A DNA stretch of 64,000 bases from an uncultured Aquimarina sp. (lineage in GTDB: Bacteria; Bacteroidota; Bacteroidia; Flavobacteriales; Flavobacteriaceae). Positions 1-8,489 of this stretch are shown one piece after another. The DNA lies in NCBI RefSeq assembly GCF_947496855.1, contig NZ_CANMED010000008.1:326509-390508 (forward strand), read 5' to 3'. The position numbers and the translations under genes were made by a program. Under the pieces are notes generated by a model, which was not told the origin of the DNA, searched no databases, and saw only the letters and a list, made by a program, of their open reading frames with translations. Each line of letters begins with the position of its first letter. Position 1 is the stretch's first letter.

Positions 1-81
1 AATCTTATTATTTAAAATAAATTGAATCATATGTAAAGGGCAAGGTACTAAAAAGTTATACTAAATTTTAAAAATCAAAAA

Positions 82-735
82 TCAATTGTCAGCTTCATGA
101 GTGCGAACTGCTTGTATCTTTTTTCCGTTTTCATAGGTTTCCGTTAGCAATAACATCCCTTTATCATTGTAGATTTTCCATGCTCCGTCTTCTCTACCTT
201 CTATTTTTTCTCCAGTTTTATATATCTGACCGTTTTTATAAAAATCGGTCCATAAACCGTGTGGCTTGCCTTTTTGATAATTTTCCACAGAAGCTAATTC
301 ACCAGAATCATAATAACTTTTCCATTCTCCTGTACTGCCTTCTGCATTATAATGTTTAATATACTTAAGGGTTCCATCATCCAAATAATGTTTCCAAGTT
401 CCAATTTTGGCATTATTTAGATGTGCTCCATCCATATATAATTTTCCAGTTGGGTGAAAGACCTTCCAAGTACCTTCCAATTTTCCATCTTGGTAGTTTT
501 CTATTTTTGACAGCTCTCCGTTTTTGAAATAACGAGTCCATTCTCCTGTCTTTTTCTCATCTTCATACTGCCCAGACACAAGTAATTCTCCGCTTTCATA
601 ATAGTCCTTAAAGACTTTTATACTTTTTTCATAACTGACATTTATACTATTGCCACTTGACTGATCAGAGTTTTGCTTACAAGCGAAAAGCAAGCACACT
701 ATGAGAAGAAGTAATATGCGTGGACTTTTTTCCAT
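82..735 (-). CDS. YwqK/MORN-repeat lipoprotein
   Basis: This 217-residue protein has a short hydrophobic N-terminus ending in a lipobox (LLFAC, lipidated Cys19), so it should be a lipoprotein. The rest is a run of about seven repeats of the type YYxSGELxxxGxYxxGKxxGxWxxY, the MORN-like repeat of the toxin-antitoxin 'YwqK family antitoxin' domain that is very common in Bacteroidota. The repeats probably form an elongated beta-sheet. No enzymatic function is visible, and the 'antitoxin' label is a family name rather than evidence of a toxin here. It lies 44 bp downstream of the HAD phosphatase gene on the same strand and may share its transcript. Confidence 0.8.
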   Translation of the reverse strand: MEKSPRILLLLIVCLLFACKQNSDQSSGNSINVSYEKSIKVFKDYYESGELLVSGQYEDEKKTGEWTRYFKNGELSKIENYQDGKLEGTWKVFHPTGKLYMDGAHLNNAKIGTWKHYLDDGTLKYIKHYNAEGSTGEWKSYYDSGELASVENYQKGKPHGLWTDFYKNGQIYKTGEKIEGREDGAWKIYNDKGMLLLTETYENGKKIQAVRTHEADN

Positions 736-779
736 CTTTTGTAGTATTTTATTTAATGATAATGGTTTTCGTAGTGCCC

Positions 780-1430
780 TTATTTTACACTTTCGAATAT
801 TGTGTAATCGACATTCTCGAACGAAGGTATTGTAAAGTCAATATTTTCGGTTATTGTATTTTTACCTCCGTTTGTAAACGCTATCACTTTTATTCCTGCT
901 TTATTAGCAGCTATAATTCCTGAATTTGAATCTTCTATTACAATACAATTATCTGCCTTTTCATTTAGTTTTTGTAAAGTACTCAAGTAAATATATGGTT
1001 CTGGCTTTCCTTTTTTCTCAAATTCTGCAGATGATATTATTTCGAAATCCTTAATAATGTTCATTTTATTTAAGACTTTTGGAATTATTTTATAAGGTGA
1101 ATTTGTTGCTAGGCCTAACTTAAACCCTCTGGATTTAAGTTCTTTGATTGTATCTACTACCCCCGGAATTATACAATTTTCTAATTCGATCAATTCTATT
1201 ACTCGATCAATTACCATGGTTTCAACTTCTTCAATCTCTTTGTTTTTCCAAGGATTTCTTTCAAACCAAAACCTTGTAACCTCATTAGTAGTCATTTTCT
1301 GGGTTATCTGACATAATTCGTCTGTCATCTCTACCCCTAAAGATGTAAAAACTTCTGTCTCGGCTTTCTGCCAAAAAGGTTCAGAGTCTACAATTACTCC
1401 ATCCATATCAAAAATCACTGCATTTATCAA
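780..1430 (-). CDS. HAD-superfamily phosphatase (beta-phosphoglucomutase/hexitol phosphatase-like)
   Basis: A 216-residue HAD subfamily IA hydrolase. Motif I is FDMDGVIVDSEP with nucleophile D8 and acid/base D10. A helical cap domain follows (about residues 15-85). Motif II is the T/S in LATNSP, motif III the lysine in KKGKPEP, and motif IV is VIEDSNSG. The motif set and length match E. coli YniC/HxpB-like sugar-phosphate phosphatases and beta-phosphoglucomutase relatives. The exact substrate cannot be read from the sequence. It is cytoplasmic with no signal peptide. The YwqK lipoprotein gene follows it on the same strand. Confidence 0.85.
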   Translation of the reverse strand: MINAVIFDMDGVIVDSEPFWQKAETEVFTSLGVEMTDELCQITQKMTTNEVTRFWFERNPWKNKEIEEVETMVIDRVIELIELENCIIPGVVDTIKELKSRGFKLGLATNSPYKIIPKVLNKMNIIKDFEIISSAEFEKKGKPEPYIYLSTLQKLNEKADNCIVIEDSNSGIIAANKAGIKVIAFTNGGKNTITENIDFTIPSFENVDYTIFESVK

Positions 1431-1619
1431 TTTCTCTTTTAATTTTATTAATTATTTTTATTTTTTTATTGTACACAATATCAAATATATGAATCATAGC
1501 TAGGCAAACATAACCTAACCAATAGATTTATCTGCGCATTTTTATTTCTTATTGAATTATAAAAATTTAGAGTCACAGTAAAAGGAAATGATTTTTCTAC
1601 ATTATATTAAATTGATTTG

Positions 1620-1634
1620 ATTTCATATATGATG
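1620..1634. repeat. Short flank repeat, copy 1
   Basis: The sequence TTTCATATATGAT lies about 10-25 bp beyond the stop codon of the lipoprotein gene at 1645-2169, followed by nnnGTAA. The same string occurs at the same relative place beyond the stop of the gene at 2407-2811. It contains the palindrome TCATATATGA. Shared 3' flanks of unrelated single genes suggest a common cassette boundary or a common terminator-like element. This is inference. Confidence 0.4.
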
Positions 1635-1644
1635 CCGTAACTAA

Positions 1645-2169
1645 TCATTTTTTATTAATTGTAATTTCTTCTACATCTTCAATTTCATATTTACTATAAG
1701 ATCTTTCATCCCAACATTTGTTTTCTTTAAATTGGTCTGAAATACGTATTGATTTTGGAACATTCCTGAAGTTTTTTATACTAAAATCAAAATAAAAAAA
1801 GCAATCACAATCAGCCAATGGATAAGATTCTTCAATCTCATATTCAATGATATCGGTTTTTAGCGTATCTATTCTCAAAGTATCAATGTCGTGCGGCCTT
1901 TCTAACTCAATTAGTAAAGTATCATTTTTATTAATTATGCTCTTTAAATATCCACTTTCCCAAGAACAATTAACGATATAACCTAGTCTTACAAATAAAT
2001 CTCCATTACTAATTTTATTTGTTCTAATACCGATTGAATCAATTCCACAATCTTCTCTGCACTCAGAAACCTTAAAATTTTCAGTTCTTTCGTAAAGAGA
2101 TATTTGTTTGCGTTTAGAGCAACCTATAATTAGTAAAATAATAACTATACCATTACCTATAATTTTCAT
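1645..2169 (-). CDS. Hypothetical lipoprotein
   Basis: A 174-residue protein with a signal peptide and lipobox (LLIIGC, Cys17), so probably anchored in a membrane facing the periplasm. The mature part has several cysteines (two in a CREDC motif, then NCSW, and DCDCFF near residue 125) that could form disulfides. I do not recognise a family. It stands alone, with 476 bp of mostly noncoding DNA between it and the HAD and zinc-ribbon genes' nearest ends. Its 3' flank shares a short motif with the next gene (see the repeat at 1620-1634). Confidence 0.6.
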   Translation of the reverse strand: MKIIGNGIVIILLIIGCSKRKQISLYERTENFKVSECREDCGIDSIGIRTNKISNGDLFVRLGYIVNCSWESGYLKSIINKNDTLLIELERPHDIDTLRIDTLKTDIIEYEIEESYPLADCDCFFYFDFSIKNFRNVPKSIRISDQFKENKCWDERSYSKYEIEDVEEITINKK

Positions 2170-2381
2170 TTCTGATTTTCACTATTTAGATTATACCTAC
2201 ATTCTATCTAAAATTTATTTTACACATTTTCAATATCCCTCATTCAATCATTTTTGAAACCTCCAATCAGCAATTTTCTAATTCTCATCATTCTATCGGC
2301 TAATTCAGGGTTTATGAGCACCTAAATTGATCAAAACCCTTGGAACGTTTAACTCCAATATCGTTTAGTCCAACAACTAAT

Positions 2382-2395
2382 TTCATATATGATAT
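2382..2395. repeat. Short flank repeat, copy 2
   Basis: Second copy of TTTCATATATGAT, again followed by a few bases and GTAA, located just beyond the 3' end of the minus-strand gene at 2407-2811. It includes the perfect palindrome TCATATATGA. See copy 1 at 1620. Confidence 0.4.
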
Positions 2396-2406
2396 TGTAA
2401 AGCGTA

Positions 2407-2811
2407 TTACAACGTAATATTATGTACTCTACCTTTCAGTGTACGCCTATTAAAATCACTCACACGAGTTTGATCTTGTTTATTGATAACTGCATAGGCG
2501 AAAATTGGAATGAGTAAAAAACCGCCAATAATATAAATTACATAATGATTCCGACTTCCTGTGAAGATAGGGTTAATCCCAAAAAACATAAGTGGCGTTC
2601 CGACAAACAGTATCAAACCAGCAATTAATTGAGCAATTTTGGATTGTTTTGCGTACAGCTTATCAACGTGATATTCTGTATCTGTTCCACAATTCTTACA
2701 ATTCAGAGCCTTTGTTTCTCCATCTTGCATTGCAAATTCCACTCGGGTATTAGCATTCGTTGAGTATTTATTTTCAGTCTCACAACTTTTACATTTCCCG
2801 TAAACTTTCAT
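2407..2811 (-). CDS. Zinc-ribbon membrane protein, hypothetical
   Basis: A 134-residue protein. The N-terminal ~50 residues hold two CxxC knuckles (C7-C10 and C38-C41) that look like a zinc ribbon. Two hydrophobic segments follow (about residues 60-80 and 88-110) with a short linker, and the C-terminus is basic (about 112-134). The layout is that of a small inner-membrane protein with a cytoplasmic zinc ribbon. I do not recognise a named family and assign no function. It is a single-gene unit between long spacers, on the same strand as its neighbours. Confidence 0.6.
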   Translation of the reverse strand: MKVYGKCKSCETENKYSTNANTRVEFAMQDGETKALNCKNCGTDTEYHVDKLYAKQSKIAQLIAGLILFVGTPLMFFGINPIFTGSRNHYVIYIIGGFLLIPIFAYAVINKQDQTRVSDFNRRTLKGRVHNITL

Positions 2812-2993
2812 TTATTTCTCGGTTTTAATTTTGTATGTAATATAACGTTCAATATAAGGGCCTTTGTAGGGCAAAATGTTACCATGCTTTTCGGTGCATT
2901 GGTTGCTATCTTTTACTTTTAAAAGTATTGCGATATTGCAAATAAATATAGGCATTTCGATTAAACACTAATTACTCCAATTTTATATATAAT

Positions 2994-3386
2994 TTATTCC
3001 TCTATTTCAGGATTCATTGGTGAGAGGAAAACATCATTCATTTCAACTACTTTTCCTTTTTTCAAAGACCACACTTTAAATTTATTTTCATTCCCTTTTT
3101 CAATGTCTTCATCATCATGAACATATAAAATTCCGTAAGATCCTTTAGAAATTTCTGAAATCCATTTAAAAAATTCAATCACATGTTCAGTCCGATGGTT
3201 ATGATTTGCCATAATTGATAAATGATAAGTTCCGTTCAAATATTTTAATGAGTAGAATTCATTTCCAGAATCCATTTCGATTATTTTTAAATTGATCTGA
3301 TTGATAATTGAATTCAGAAGTTTTTCACTTTCACCTTCTTCATTAAAGGATTCTCTAATTATTGCCCATCCATTAAATTCTATCAT
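2994..3386 (-). CDS. Imm7-type immunity protein (orphan)
   Basis: A 130-residue soluble acidic protein. The start NGWAIIRES, the central YHLSIMANHNHR and the YGILYVHDDED segment fit the Imm7 family of immunity proteins from polymorphic toxin systems. Imm7 proteins normally sit next to the toxin they neutralise. No toxin-sized ORF or toxin C-terminal domain is visible on either side, so it is an orphan immunity gene, possibly protecting against neighbours' toxins. The family call rests on remembered sequence features and should be confirmed by a profile search. The next 1 kb upstream has no intact gene. Confidence 0.6.
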   Translation of the reverse strand: MIEFNGWAIIRESFNEEGESEKLLNSIINQINLKIIEMDSGNEFYSLKYLNGTYHLSIMANHNHRTEHVIEFFKWISEISKGSYGILYVHDDEDIEKGNENKFKVWSLKKGKVVEMNDVFLSPMNPEIEE

Positions 3387-4398
3387 TTTAAATTTCGTTT
3401 CTCAAATTACACTCAACAATTCAATATAGTTATCGTGGTAACTACATTTCGTGTTTCCTAAAGAAATAGAAAATTTGTTACATAAAAAAACTTTAAAAAC
3501 AGTGGTAACAATTCTAATACTTACTACGCTTCACAATAAGTCACAACACTCAATATCAATACATTAAATAAAAATGAGGATATTAATAATAACCATTAAA
3601 AATCCAAAAATTATATGGAGTAGCATCCAGATTGGATATCAAGGTTTTTGGATAAAGAATAATTTGATAAAGATTATTTAGCACGCACCTAGGTAGAAGA
3701 TCGTGCACAAATGCTAGAAAACTTTAGTCAGCATTTGATTGATACCAAAACCTTTCTCGATCAAGACAATTACCCAATGCGTTAAGTTTCTACCTTATGA
3801 TGGTGCTTTATCTGGCTGGCGAGAACGAGCTTGGTGCAAAAACAGAGTATAATGATATGAAAGTATTGTTTAACAAAAACACCACTCCTTCTAACAATGG
3901 TAGTGAAGAAAAAGAGTGATGACTACTAAGGATTCTATTAATGTCAACATTGATGGAATTCTTATTTTATACCATTTTACGAATCATCGTATCCCGATTA
4001 CCCCTATTCATAGTCCTTTTACCCATCTAATGTATCCTTATAAGGATCATTAAGGCATTTCTAACTATCTTTTTTAGGCTCAAGACCCCTAATTTTTGGG
4101 CAAACATCCCTTAAAAATGGGGTCGCAGCCCTAAAACTTAGTCTAATGAGCCATATAGTGACCCAAATAAACCTCATCATAAGCTTTATAAAGGTGTCGA
4201 TGAGCCTTATAAATACCTTTCTAAGGGCTCGAAGGGAGCAGTGTAACGGCTTATAACCTATTTGTAGTTTTTATTATACCTTCTAAAGCTTAAGGGTGAT
4301 TTGTATTTTTTTGATAGTATGGCTGTTTTTTATCTGTATGTATTATTGATCAATCCGGTAATGGCATACTATTGATAGCGAGGAGCTTATTTAATTAC
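3387..4398. other. 1-kb stretch without an intact gene
   Basis: No intact gene is visible. The middle (about 3663-3919, plus strand) holds a decayed coding remnant, annotated separately. The part from about 3930 to 4400 has only very short open frames and a palindrome ATCCTTATAAGGAT near 4036. No tRNA-like fold, CRISPR or IS end is seen. Confidence 0.6.
3663..3919 (+). pseudogene. Decayed coding remnant, plus strand
   Basis: The plus strand reads as protein-like sequence broken by a stop and a frameshift. Frame 1 gives FDKDYLART, a TAG, then VEDRAQMLENF and on to DQDNYP, ending in TAA at 3783-3785. The other frame, open from about 3776, gives NALSFYLMMVLYLAGENELG followed by about 30 further residues, stopping at 3917-3919. 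Read together they resemble one helical protein that lost its frame near 3775. The family is not certain; the second part is reminiscent of TPR-like repeats. It is the only plus-strand coding signal in a strip whose other genes are all on the minus strand. Confidence 0.35.
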
Positions 4399-4701
4399 TC
4401 ACTTAACCTCAAATTCCGTTTTTGCTATTTTGATGTTATTCTGATGGAATTGATTCATTATAATAGGAAACTTGTATTGACTAAATAATTTAGTTTCATC
4501 GAATTCTTTTTGCTCGACAATGGAATTCACTAATTCAAAAATATAAGTATTTGAATCTTTAATCCTTTTTAGCATTTCTTCCAAATCGGTAGTAAAATCT
4601 CCATGTCCTGAAACTAAAAATTTAATTGAATTTTGGCTTATGATATTCTCTAATTTCGAAAGAGTATCTATATAATCCGAAACACTATAATAAATATACA
4701 A
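4399..4701 (-). pseudogene. C-terminal fragment of an MBL-fold hydrolase
   Basis: The open frame encodes 100 residues that look like only the C-terminal third of a metallo-beta-lactamase-fold hydrolase: a helix DYIDTLSKLENI, then FLVSGHGDFTTD (residues 29-39, the late His strand of the fold), then a terminal helical region. The HxHxDH zinc motif that should come earlier is absent. Only 46 bp separate the start from the stop of the DUF2071 gene, so there is no room for the rest of the domain. I read it as a 5'-truncated remnant. Expression as a small protein cannot be excluded. Confidence 0.6.
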
Positions 4702-4747
4702 AGACCTTTCGATTTAGCACTAAACAGCTATGAACACATATATAGTG

Positions 4748-5464
4748 TTAGTAGTTTTTTATTTTTTCTAATCCAATCCATTCGTGTTCAATGTTTTTCA
4801 TTAAAAGTGCGTTGTCAAATTTCACAGAATCTTTTGGAAAAATATTTTCATTCTCGAAAAAACTAGATTGAACTTTTTTCACATCTAAGAGAGATACTTT
4901 CCAGTTATAAGCTTTGAGTTCTAATCCGTCAAAGTCATTTTTGTCAGGAGAATATCCGATTGATCCATTCTTAAAGAAATCCGAAACACAATTTAGGTTT
5001 TCAAATATACTTTCTTCATTCCAATTGTCGGTTTCACTAGCCTCAATTGATAAAGAGGTTTCATCATCGCTAACAAATGCCACGTTATAATTCCCGTCAG
5101 ATTCATTAACCGTAAATTCTGCAAGATGATGAATTCCTGGAAAAACAGTTCCTCCAGCTAAAGAGTTTAATTTCGAAGAAGTATCTCTTCTCGGAATATA
5201 GACACCTTCTTTTAGCTGTCCATTTTCGTGCCATTCTACAGCAATTCTGTGAGCTCCGTTCTCAGAGGAGATTCCAATTTGTTTTGGTAACCCTTTAGGT
5301 CTAATTTCTTTTAGTCTGATTAAACATATTCCAGCAATACCTTTTCCATTAACAAGCTTAGGTTTAAATGGTTTTGGTAAATAATTTTCCAGAACTTCCT
5401 TATCAACTTGATAGTTAATAAGAATTCGTCTGTCAATTATTCCTTTTATTTTCGGTATTTTCAT
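4748..5464 (-). CDS. DUF2071-type protein (YqjF-like)
   Basis: A 238-residue cytoplasmic protein. The beginning, IDRRILINYQVDKEVLENYL followed by a PKPFKP stretch, is typical of the DUF2071/YqjF family, whose fold is related to acetoacetate decarboxylase. The central section YIPRRDTSSKLN with AGGTVFPGIHH also fits. The biochemical role of the family is not established. It is a single-gene unit, with an MBL-fold remnant just downstream. A 25-bp repeat beginning TATGTTCGT lies 8-32 bp upstream of its start codon. Confidence 0.65.
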   Translation of the reverse strand: MKIPKIKGIIDRRILINYQVDKEVLENYLPKPFKPKLVNGKGIAGICLIRLKEIRPKGLPKQIGISSENGAHRIAVEWHENGQLKEGVYIPRRDTSSKLNSLAGGTVFPGIHHLAEFTVNESDGNYNVAFVSDDETSLSIEASETDNWNEESIFENLNCVSDFFKNGSIGYSPDKNDFDGLELKAYNWKVSLLDVKKVQSSFFENENIFPKDSVKFDNALLMKNIEHEWIGLEKIKNY

Positions 5465-5471
5465 TTTTGGG

Positions 5472-5496
5472 TATGTTCGTTAAGGGACATGGTTTA
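5472..5496 (+). repeat. 25-bp direct repeat, copy 1
   Basis: A sequence starting TATGTTCGT and ending AAGGGACATGGTTTA, differing by one base from the copy at 6908-6932 and in the same orientation. The two flank a block with the 154-residue membrane protein and CPBP genes. It looks like the end of an insertion sequence or small mobile unit, but no transposase is present. That reading is inference. Confidence 0.5.
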
Positions 5497-5580
5497 ATAT
5501 ATCTATCGTAGCAGGGCAAATTATCAATATTTTTCCGGATTAAGCAACTAATTATTTATGAGCTACATACGTTGATTTGC

Positions 5581-6045
5581 TTAGTGTTTTATTTCCAAAT
5601 CTAATTGTTTTCCATGGTCTTTTAATTTATTGTCCATCATTGTTCCAATTGCTATTCCAATACCAAATCCAATTGGTATTCCAATTCCGATAAAAGCCAT
5701 ATTACCTGTAATTGAACCAATAATAACTCCGATTGGTACTCCAATAGCACCAACTCCCAAAGCTAACCAAATGTTTCTATAATGGTTTTTAGTTGCTAAT
5801 TTATGTTGTTTTTCAATTACTTTTAAAATTTTTGATTGAGCGCTTTTCAGTCGTTTAGAAAATTGATTATCCAAATTTGAAATGGAATTGATAGAGTTAA
5901 TGTTATTATTTATGACAAGTACAACCTCATCATTTAACGCCTTATTACTCAATTCGAAAATTAGCTTTTGAAATTGAGCATACTTTTTCCCCAATCGACT
6001 ATTTTCGTCAAAGTCAGGTCTATCATTTAAATTTTGGATTTTCAT
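5581..6045 (-). CDS. Small membrane-hairpin protein, hypothetical
   Basis: A 154-residue protein. Residues 1-90 are polar and probably alpha-helical with coiled-coil character. Residues about 93-137 form a glycine-rich hydrophobic hairpin (GVGAIGVPIGVIIG and IGIGIPIGFGIGIAIG, small-xxx-small packing), then a charged tail. No family is recognised. It starts 20 bp downstream of the CPBP protease gene on the same strand, so the two are probably co-transcribed. Pairing of a CPBP protease with a small Gly-rich membrane peptide is seen in some bacteriocin-immunity contexts, but nothing here shows secretion or toxicity. Confidence 0.6.
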   Translation of the reverse strand: MKIQNLNDRPDFDENSRLGKKYAQFQKLIFELSNKALNDEVVLVINNNINSINSISNLDNQFSKRLKSAQSKILKVIEKQHKLATKNHYRNIWLALGVGAIGVPIGVIIGSITGNMAFIGIGIPIGFGIGIAIGTMMDNKLKDHGKQLDLEIKH

Positions 6046-6065
6046 TTCCTTACAATTTTAAATTA

Positions 6066-6779
6066 TTAAACTCTATCTACCATTGACATTGTGTTAAGTA
6101 CGCAATGAGCAATAATTAAAGGCCATAAATTTCTTCCAAATTTCACATAGGCGATCCCCATTATTAGACCAATAAGACCAACTCTAATAGACCTATCTGA
6201 CAAATCGTAAGAATGCCTAAACCCAAAAATTAAGGCTTGTAGTATTACTGCAAGAATTGTGGCTATTGTGGTTTGAGAAAATAATTTCTCAAACCAGTTT
6301 ATTAAGAAACCTCTGTCTAATAATTCTTCCAACATCGATTCAAGTAAAACCGCTGGCATAATTGTGAAAAATAGTAACCAATTTCCTTTAAGATTTCCAA
6401 ATTTAGATGCTGAATTTTCAGAATAATTTTTTTGCTCCAATGAAAAGGGTAGGTAGTCTTTAATCATCTCGAATGCCATTATCGAAAGAACAATCGCTAT
6501 TAAAATACCAATAGCGACGAATAAAGTTTTCTTGAAACTTTCAGGTTTGCACAGTCCTAAATCTTTCCAAGAAACATTGCGGACTTTCATTCGCCAAGTA
6601 GCAATGATTAAAGTTGTTAATGACCAAAAAAGTCCGTTGATTATAAAACCTACACTTGGAAAATAAATTTCCCTAATTAGAAACATTACAGAAATGTATA
6701 TAATCAGGTCAAATAAAAAACCTCTGTGATTAATTCGCTTGGTTAAATCATACGAAATTTGTTTCTGTTCAGCTTTCAT
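6066..6779 (-). CDS. CPBP family intramembrane metalloprotease
   Basis: A 237-residue multi-pass membrane protein with the three CPBP (Abi/CAAX-protease-like) motifs: EELLDR (E151, E152, R156), FGFRH (H189), and HCVLN (H225, N229). About seven hydrophobic segments are visible. Family members cleave or process membrane peptides, act in prenyl-protein processing in eukaryotes, and are often tied to bacteriocin self-immunity in bacteria. The substrate here is unknown. It is the first gene of a likely two-gene unit with the 154-residue membrane-hairpin gene. Confidence 0.85.
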   Translation of the reverse strand: MKAEQKQISYDLTKRINHRGFLFDLIIYISVMFLIREIYFPSVGFIINGLFWSLTTLIIATWRMKVRNVSWKDLGLCKPESFKKTLFVAIGILIAIVLSIMAFEMIKDYLPFSLEQKNYSENSASKFGNLKGNWLLFFTIMPAVLLESMLEELLDRGFLINWFEKLFSQTTIATILAVILQALIFGFRHSYDLSDRSIRVGLIGLIMGIAYVKFGRNLWPLIIAHCVLNTMSMVDRV

Positions 6780-6907
6780 TAAGTTAATCCATATTCGGTT
6801 GGTGCCTATACGACGATACTCACGAAAAAAGGTTACAAGATTTTATTAATAATTTCATTGCAAACATTCCTTAACTAAATGGAACTAGTAATTCTTGGTA
6901 GTTTGTA

Positions 6908-6932
6908 TATGTTCGTAAAGGGACATGGTTTA
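6908..6932 (+). repeat. 25-bp direct repeat, copy 2
   Basis: Second copy of the repeat at 5472-5496, identical except for one T/A difference, same orientation. It lies in the spacer upstream of the CPBP gene start. Confidence 0.5.
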
Positions 6933-7021
6933 CACAAGTTAAAGATTAGGGTTTACACTAAATTAGTTTCTATTCTGAACATTAGGGCTATCACATTTAA
7001 ACTTTATACTATTATTTTGAA

Positions 7022-7065
7022 TTCTGGTCCTTAGTTTAGTCTGAGCCAAGTCGAAGGGTCAGAAT
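7022..7065. repeat. CTGAGC/GTCGAAGG intergenic palindrome
   Basis: The core CTGAGCCAAGTCGAAGGGT is one base off the CTGAGCGAAGTCGAAGG element that recurs between genes in many bacterial genomes, including flavobacteria. The outer bases ATTCTGGTCC and GGGTCAGAAT form an imperfect inverted repeat around it. Its function is unknown. Confidence 0.5.
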
Positions 7066-7202
7066 ATCAAAATTTTACCTGTTTTTTTTTAGTTTTGCTG
7101 TCATTATAGCGTAGACTGGAATCTATTTTTAGTAACAATCTAACTACAATTTCAATCAAAACTAGCTTTTAGAAAGTTTTACCTTTTTTGAATGTAATTC
7201 TT

Positions 7203-8480
7203 CTATTCTAGACACCTTACTATCTTATTATGTAATAATTGTTGCTCTGGCTTGGATTGAGTAAGTTGCATTGCTTGTTGATAATATTCAACAGCTTTAC
7301 CGGTCTGTATCAAACGCTCATGGATTTCTCCCATAATCGCATAATACAGATAATAGGTATGTATTATTTTATGATCTTTAATCTCTTCTATAGCCAATAA
7401 TGCCTCTTCAGGTCCGTGTAGTTCTAACAAAATTAAACATCTATTTAAAGAAACAATAGGATCATTATCTATGTTTGACAACAGATCGTAATACTTAAGG
7501 ATTTCTTTCCAATTAGTGCCTTCATAATTTAAAGCTGTGCAATGCTGATAAGCAATCGCTGCTTCCAGATGGTATGTAGTTAGTGTTTCGCCAAATGCAG
7601 CTTGATTAAGATAATTACCTCCTAATGCTATGAGTTCTGTATCCCACAAACTTCTATCCTGATCGCTTAGCAATATCAAGGCTCCTTCTTCTGTGATTCG
7701 GCTATCAACTCTGGCTGTATGAAAACACATCAGTGCCATCAAGGCGTATACTTCTGGCAATTGTGTGCGCTTGCTATCCAATAAGGATTTGCACAACCAC
7801 ATGGCTTGTGAGATCAAATCTTTTCTGATCAGTTGATCATCATGGGTAGAATTGTACCCTTCGTTAAATATCAAATAAATGGCACTTAACACGGCGGTAG
7901 TTCTTGTGTCAATTTCTTCTGGATACGGTATGCTTGGTCGTATCTTATGTTTTCTGAAATATGCTTTAGTACGATATAATCGTTTAGAGATTGTATCTTC
8001 TGTGGTGAGAAAGGATCGTGCCACCTCTTTGGTACTAAATCCACAAAGGGATTTAAGAATAAAGGTAATCTGATTTTCTGGCGAAATATTAGGGTGACAG
8101 CAGGCATACATCATTCCCAGAAAGTCGTCTTGGATGTGCTCCTCTTTCCAAAAATTGTCCATTGTATTGGCTAATGTGTATTCTGAGGTCAATAGTTTAC
8201 GTTCGGGATCGGAAAAATCTATAGTTTTACTATGCTTTTTTCTGCGGATAATATCTATTGCTTTGTTACGTGCTGTACGATACAACCATGCTTTGGGGTT
8301 ATCCGGTATTCCTCTAAACTTCCAGGTTTCTAATGCACTCACCAATGCATCTTGCACTACATCTTCTGCCAATTCTATGTTTTCTGTACCGAAGATTTTG
8401 ATCAAAACGGCAACCATCTTTCCAGACTCTTGTCTAAAAAGATGGTTTATTGTACTATCTATATGATCTTTAGGCTCCAA
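7203..8480 (-). CDS. ECF sigma factor with DUF6596/TPR C-terminus (ECF42-type)
   Basis: A 425-residue sigma factor, twice the usual ECF length. Residues about 10-85 are sigma region 2 (AEDVVQDALVSALETW, then DNPKAWLYRTARNKAIDIIRR), and about 115-175 are region 4 (LKSLCGFSTKEVARSF, ISKRLYRTK). The remaining ~250 residues are the helical DUF6596 domain and a TPR-like C-terminus (residues ~340-415) that characterise group ECF42. These sigma factors lack an anti-sigma factor and are typically encoded beside YciI/DGPF proteins, exactly as here. The C-terminal extension is thought to control activity in place of an anti-sigma factor. The gene begins 9 bp after the second YciI gene stops, so translation is probably coupled. 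Confidence 0.88.
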   Translation of the reverse strand: MEPKDHIDSTINHLFRQESGKMVAVLIKIFGTENIELAEDVVQDALVSALETWKFRGIPDNPKAWLYRTARNKAIDIIRRKKHSKTIDFSDPERKLLTSEYTLANTMDNFWKEEHIQDDFLGMMYACCHPNISPENQITFILKSLCGFSTKEVARSFLTTEDTISKRLYRTKAYFRKHKIRPSIPYPEEIDTRTTAVLSAIYLIFNEGYNSTHDDQLIRKDLISQAMWLCKSLLDSKRTQLPEVYALMALMCFHTARVDSRITEEGALILLSDQDRSLWDTELIALGGNYLNQAAFGETLTTYHLEAAIAYQHCTALNYEGTNWKEILKYYDLLSNIDNDPIVSLNRCLILLELHGPEEALLAIEEIKDHKIIHTYYLYYAIMGEIHERLIQTGKAVEYYQQAMQLTQSKPEQQLLHNKIVRCLE

Positions 8481-8489
8481 TATGATCGT

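Larger units (their letters stand above)
6780..7202. other. Gene-free spacer with two repeats
   Basis: No gene is visible. It contains the second copy of the 25-bp repeat (6908-6932) and a palindromic element of the widespread CTGAGCnnAGTCGAAGG type (about 7022-7065). The remainder is AT-rich without recognisable signals. Confidence 0.6.

Noticed and set aside
3776-3919. 40-codon ORF starting MMVLYL as an independent gene
   Set aside because: The same frame is open upstream without a start and links to protein-like sequence in another frame, so a decayed gene is the simpler reading.
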